A stretch of DNA of 17,934 bases, taken from the NCBI GenBank assembly GCA_020024915.1, contig JAHHSZ010000031.1, positions 1-17,934 of the forward strand, read 5' to 3'. Shown piece by piece: positions 14,531-17,934 of this stretch. The stretch's first letter is position 1; each line of letters begins with the position of its first letter. Source of the DNA: Fusobacterium sp. (GTDB lineage: Bacteria; Fusobacteriota; Fusobacteriia; Fusobacteriales; Fusobacteriaceae). Below the pieces are notes generated by a model that saw only the letters and a program-made list of their open reading frames with translations, was not told the DNA's origin and ran no database searches. The position numbers and the translations under genes were made by a program.

Positions 14531-15295
14531 TTATTTTTCCTCTTCAATCTCTTCTTCAATGACATCTATAAGATCTTTGTCATTATCATCATGTGAACCA
14601 TCTACAATTTTAGTAATGAAGCCCATAAGATTAATTAAAACGTAAAAGAATGACACTATAAATAAACTATATTTTAGTGTAGCTATTACAACTATAATAA
14701 AAATACCAACAAATTTTTTAGGAATGAAGGCAAATGATTTATCAGGGGTTTTAAATTTGATTGTACTAACCATTAATATTGCAGCAATAACAGTGATTGC
14801 CATAAAAATATCTAAATTAAAGAAATCAACATTATAATTTTGTTTTAAATAGTATGAGATCAAATAATATGAGCATACCATAGCAGCAGCATTAGGGATA
14901 GGCATTCCACTAAAATCACCTTTTTCATTAGAGGCTACTGTGATGATATTGAATTTTACAAGTCTCATTACTCCACAAAGAGCATATATAAATGATACTG
15001 GAACGATAAAAGCACTAGCAGCAGTATATTGAACAAGTATAGAGTAAACTAATAAGCTTGGAGCTAAACCAAAAGAGATAGCATCACAAAATGAGTCAAA
15101 CTCCTTACCAAATTCACTAAAAGCATCTAATTTTCTAGCTGTTTTACCATCTAAACCATCACATACCATAGCTAACACAATAAACCATATAGCTTGAATA
15201 AAATTCCCCTTGATTGAAGCAGTGATACTTAAATATCCTAAAAACATATTTGCAGCTGTGATTGCATTAGGAGCAATATATTTTCTTTTAACCAT
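14531..15295 (-). CDS. pssA: CDP-diacylglycerol--serine O-phosphatidyltransferase
   Basis: A 254-residue multi-spanning membrane enzyme that transfers phosphatidate from CDP-diacylglycerol to L-serine, making phosphatidylserine, the precursor of phosphatidylethanolamine. The CDP-alcohol phosphatidyltransferase motif is complete: Asp46, Asp49-Gly50, Ala53-Arg54, Gly63, Asp67 and Asp71 (CDGLDGKTAR through EFGKEFDSFCD). The C-terminus is a short acidic tail. The first in-frame ATG (15307) directly abuts AAGGAG and so has no usable ribosome binding site. The ATG at 15295, spaced about 12 bases from it and giving MVKRKYIAPN, is more likely. It is divergent from ylmH and followed by its own terminator. 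Confidence 0.9.
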   Translation of the reverse strand: MVKRKYIAPNAITAANMFLGYLSITASIKGNFIQAIWFIVLAMVCDGLDGKTARKLDAFSEFGKEFDSFCDAISFGLAPSLLVYSILVQYTAASAFIVPVSFIYALCGVMRLVKFNIITVASNEKGDFSGMPIPNAAAMVCSYYLISYYLKQNYNVDFFNLDIFMAITVIAAILMVSTIKFKTPDKSFAFIPKKFVGIFIIVVIATLKYSLFIVSFFYVLINLMGFITKIVDGSHDDNDKDLIDVIEEEIEEEK

Positions 15296-15332
15296 TCTTA
15301 AATTCATCTCCTTAAAAAACTATGATTAGTAA

Positions 15333-15361
15333 ATTCTAACACAAAAATATGATTTTTTCAA
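15333..15361 (-). promoter_or_regulatory. Promoter of pssA
   Basis: On the minus strand TTGAAA (15361-15356) and TAGAAT (15338-15333) are separated by 17 bases. A TG one base upstream of the -10 box adds an extended -10 element. The transcript would begin about 30 bases before the chosen start codon. Confidence 0.75.
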
Positions 15362-15480
15362 TATTAAACAAAAAAATAGACAAATTAATATTTTTACACT
15401 TAATATATTTTTTTTATATGAGTAAAGCTCTCACTAATATGATTAAATTTGATTGAATAAAAGGAGAAATAAAAAATAAA

Positions 15481-15520
15481 TTGAAAAATTGATAAAAATT
15501 GTATAAAATCAAAGTATAAT
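15481..15520 (+). promoter_or_regulatory. Promoter region of ylmH
   Basis: TTGAAA (15481-15486) with TAAAAT (15504-15509) at 17 bases is the best-spaced pair. A consensus TATAAT at 15515-15520 pairs less well with TTGATA (15489-15494, 20-base spacer). Either gives a very short leader; the second would start transcription on top of the upstream ATG at 15525. The rest of 15362-15480, between the divergent promoters, is AT-rich with nothing I can name. Confidence 0.55.
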
Positions 15521-15539
15521 AGTAATGGAGGAGAATAGA

Positions 15540-16316
15540 GTGGATAGAAAAAAATTTCAAAATATGTTTCAGGAGATGGATGACTATCTATTAGCTTCAC
15601 TTTGTGACGATATAGAACTGTGTGAAGAGATAGAATTTCCAGTTTATAGCAAATATTTTTACCCACCACAACTTTGTAAAAAGATTTCTGAAATGAATAT
15701 AGGAGGAGGAATAGGGTTTGTTTTATGTGGATTAAATAATGATTGTGAAAAAAATATGATAGCTATTTTACCTAGAAATTATCCAATAGAGCAGTTATAT
15801 TTTCCTGTGAAGTATTTTAAAATAACTAATAAATCAAAATTTAAGAAGCTAGAGCATAAACACTATTTAGGAACAATAATGTCCTTAGGAATAAAAAGAG
15901 AGTTGATGGGAGATCTAGTTGTAGAGGATAACTGTTGCTATGGAGTGGTAATGGAAGATGTATTTACATATCTGGTGGAAAATCTGACTGAGATAGGAAG
16001 AAATCCTGTTGTAATAGAGGAGATAACAGTTGAAAATATACCTCAATTGAAATATGAGGAGATAGTGGACAGTGTTAGTTCGATAAGATTGGATAATATT
16101 GTTTCAGTTATGATAAATAATTCTAGAGGAAAGAGCTTAGAATTAGTTGAAAGTGGTGAGGTAAGTGTTAACTATATAGTGGAAAAAGAGAAGAATAAAT
16201 CTATAAAAGACGGAGATATACTAACAATAAAAAGAAGAGGAAAATTTGTATTTGAACGGCTATTGGGAGAGAATAGAAAAGAGAAAATAAGATTTGTAGT
16301 AAAAAAATTTATTTAA
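15540..16316 (+). CDS. ylmH: YlmH-family RNA-binding protein with C-terminal S4 domain
   Basis: The 258-residue protein matches the YlmH family of S4-domain proteins, linked to cell division in Gram-positive bacteria and to ribosome-associated quality control (RqcP is a short relative). The central hallmark GTIMSLGIKRELMGDLVV (about residues 111-128) and a C-terminal S4 domain (about 177-237, from SSIRLDNIVSVMINNSRGK to GDILTIKRRGKF) are clear. An ATG at 15525 is in frame, but its second and third codons form the GGAGGAG ribosome binding site that serves the GTG at 15540. The promoter also leaves almost no leader before that ATG, so I start at the GTG. The N-terminal half has several cysteines without a regular metal-site spacing. 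The next gene starts 14 bases downstream. Confidence 0.87.
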   Translation: MDRKKFQNMFQEMDDYLLASLCDDIELCEEIEFPVYSKYFYPPQLCKKISEMNIGGGIGFVLCGLNNDCEKNMIAILPRNYPIEQLYFPVKYFKITNKSKFKKLEHKHYLGTIMSLGIKRELMGDLVVEDNCCYGVVMEDVFTYLVENLTEIGRNPVVIEEITVENIPQLKYEEIVDSVSSIRLDNIVSVMINNSRGKSLELVESGEVSVNYIVEKEKNKSIKDGDILTIKRRGKFVFERLLGENRKEKIRFVVKKFI

Positions 16317-16330
16317 ACAAGAGGTGAACT

Positions 16331-17934
16331 ATGAAGAAAAAGGTTGGATTAGTACTGGGGATAATCATTGTAATTTTGGGAGGAGTTTATTTTTCTAAAA
16401 ACTATATAATAAAAAAGGTATTAGAGAGTAAATTAACAGAAATAAACAAGGGAAAGGTAGATATAGGAAGAGTAGATCTATCTTTATTGGATAAAAAAGT
16501 AACTGTTGAGGATATAAATCTTACAAGTAGAAAAGATGGTATGAAAAATTTTGTATCAATAGGCAAATTTAGCGCTGATTACGATATTTATTTCAAAGAA
16601 AAAAAAATATTGGTAAGTCAAGCCGAATTTGATAAGATTGAATTTATGACACCAAGAGAAACTGATGGAAGTATTGGGTATGTAGTTCCAAAGATATCCG
16701 AAGTAATAAAGGATAAGAATGATGAGTTAGAGAAGAAGAAAGATGATTCTTTAGAGGATTTTGAAGAGTTGATACAAGCAAGAGCTATGGTAAATAAGTT
16801 GACACTTCAAAATATATTACAGAGTTATTATGATGAGATTGAAGCTCAGATAGTAGCTAAAAAAGATTATTGGAATGAAAAATTAAAATTGATTGAAAAA
16901 AAACCCGAGTATATAGTGTTAAAGACTAATTATAAAAAATTAGCTAATGAGAAAAATCCTTTAAAATTGATAAGAATGGAGAAAGAGATAAAAAATATGG
17001 TTAGCTCTTTCAAAGTTTTAAGTAAGGAGATATTAAAGGATAAAGAGGAAATAAAGAGTGATTTTACAAATATCATAAAAAAAAGCGATATAGATAAAGA
17101 TCTAGAGAGATCTATAAAGGAGCTAATAGGAAGAGGAGAATATGTAATAACAGATTTGGATTCTATAATAAATTACTATTTAAATGAAATCTATGGAAGT
17201 GAGATACAGAGATTGGTAGAGAAATATAGAAATCTAATGGCGGAAGTGGAGCTAAGAAGAGATGAGGATGCTCTTGAAAAGAACAAATGGGAGATTTTTG
17301 TTGAGGATATAAATATAAACTCTCATATCTATGGAATTGAATTAAAAGGAGAGATAAAGAATATCTCAAGTAGATTGTCAAGAAATAAGGATAGAATAGA
17401 GCTATATTTGTTTGCTGATTCTCAAATAAGTCATGGGGAAGCTTATGGATATGTTGATTTAAATAAAATCCAGGGAAAAGTAAATATAAATATCTCTAAC
17501 TTCAGTTTTGAAGATGTAAAAGATATGGATGTTTTAAATAAGTATGTGGAAAATGGAGAAGCCTCTCTAGTAAAAGAGATACTTTTAAGTAAAGAGAATA
17601 TAGATGTGAGGGGAGATGTACAGATTCAAGATATGAATTTAAATAGTGAGGAGATACTTACAAAGTTAAATATAAAGACACCATTTTTAAAAACAATGTC
17701 AACTCCTATTTTAAAAGATTTAAGAAGTGGAAATGTACACTATAAATATAATTCAATAGACCAAAATCTCGTTATTAAGAGTGATCTTTCAGAAGAGATT
17801 TTGGATATTCTAAACGATAAAGATGGTATTGTGAAGAAAAAAATTGCTGATGATCTGTTGAGAGAGGGAAGAAGAGAGTTAAAAAATTATGGAGAGCTAT
17901 TGAATAGTAATAATGATAAGGTAGTAGAGGAGTT
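16331..17934 (+). CDS. Membrane-anchored AsmA/TIGR03545-like protein (3' end outside window)
   Basis: A reading frame of 534 codons starts at ATG 16331 after AGAGGTG (16320-16326) and is open to the last base, so the stop lies beyond the window. A single N-terminal membrane segment (VGLVLGIIIVILGGVYF) anchors a long periplasmic domain. Residues about 45-120 follow the pattern of the TIGR03545/AsmA-like N-terminus: ...LSLLDKKVTVEDINLTS..., a VGKF/IGKF-type strand, KKILVSQAEFDKIEF, then TPRETDGSIGY. A long helical, charged region (about 125-315) follows, and further beta-strands from about 315. AsmA-like proteins act in envelope lipid transport or outer membrane homeostasis; for this gene that is inference from pattern similarity recalled without a search. 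It is co-directional with ylmH, 14 bases after it. Confidence 0.75.
   Translation, partial: MKKKVGLVLGIIIVILGGVYFSKNYIIKKVLESKLTEINKGKVDIGRVDLSLLDKKVTVEDINLTSRKDGMKNFVSIGKFSADYDIYFKEKKILVSQAEFDKIEFMTPRETDGSIGYVVPKISEVIKDKNDELEKKKDDSLEDFEELIQARAMVNKLTLQNILQSYYDEIEAQIVAKKDYWNEKLKLIEKKPEYIVLKTNYKKLANEKNPLKLIRMEKEIKNMVSSFKVLSKEILKDKEEIKSDFTNIIKKSDIDKDLERSIKELIGRGEYVITDLDSIINYYLNEIYGSEIQRLVEKYRNLMAEVELRRDEDALEKNKWEIFVEDININSHIYGIELKGEIKNISSRLSRNKDRIELYLFADSQISHGEAYGYVDLNKIQGKVNINISNFSFEDVKDMDVLNKYVENGEASLVKEILLSKENIDVRGDVQIQDMNLNSEEILTKLNIKTPFLKTMSTPILKDLRSGNVHYKYNSIDQNLVIKSDLSEEILDILNDKDGIVKKKIADDLLREGRRELKNYGELLNSNNDKVVEE

Noticed and set aside
1..17934. CRISPR arrays, tRNA genes, toxin-antitoxin or prophage modules
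   Set aside because: No regularly spaced repeats, no cloverleaf with a GTTCRA-type arm, and no matching gene pairs were seen; apart from the insertion sequence region the window reads as core genome.

Overview
The base composition is very AT-rich, arginine is mostly encoded by AGA, and purine-rich AGGAGG-type ribosome binding sites are common. Together with the gene set (FabK enoyl reductase, GatCAB, Maf-MreB, RpoN, YlmH) this suggests a chromosomal segment of a Fusobacteriota member, most likely Fusobacterium or a close relative. The assignment is an inference from style and gene content.

Layout. The window opens on the 3' end of a 5S rRNA with a T-tract terminator (1-64). A monocistronic YcdX-type PHP phosphatase follows (157-894) with a near-consensus promoter. 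Next is a pair of related flavoproteins (978-2891): a nitronate-monooxygenase-like protein with a C-terminal cysteine cluster, and FabK. The stretch 2892-3885 has no intact gene. It holds a GC-rich hairpin resembling an IS200/IS605 end, a heavily decayed IS3-family element (about 2966-3800), and the promoter of the next operon.

The operon 3886-9030 is tightly packed and often overlapping: an unknown membrane protein with a charged tail, maf, mreB, an unknown exported 539-residue protein, scpB and an RluB-type pseudouridine synthase. It joins cell shape, chromosome segregation and ribosome modification. gatC-gatA-gatB (9083-12348) follows from its own extended -10 promoter and ends at a terminator that should work in both directions.

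On the minus strand are pssA (phosphatidylserine synthase), then rpoN (sigma-54), then a K+-channel-like protein; a strong terminator separates pssA from rpoN. Divergent from pssA runs ylmH (S4 RNA-binding protein), followed by a large membrane-anchored AsmA/TIGR03545-like protein that continues past the window end and so has no stop codon here.

Most of the window is ordinary core genome. The parts that deserve a second look are the decayed insertion sequence with a preserved frameshift signal, the hairpin beside it, the inverted repeat over the flavoprotein promoter, the two unknown genes around maf-mreB, and several start sites where promoter or ribosome-binding evidence contradicts the longest reading frame. 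I did not find a convincing new defence or mobile system.
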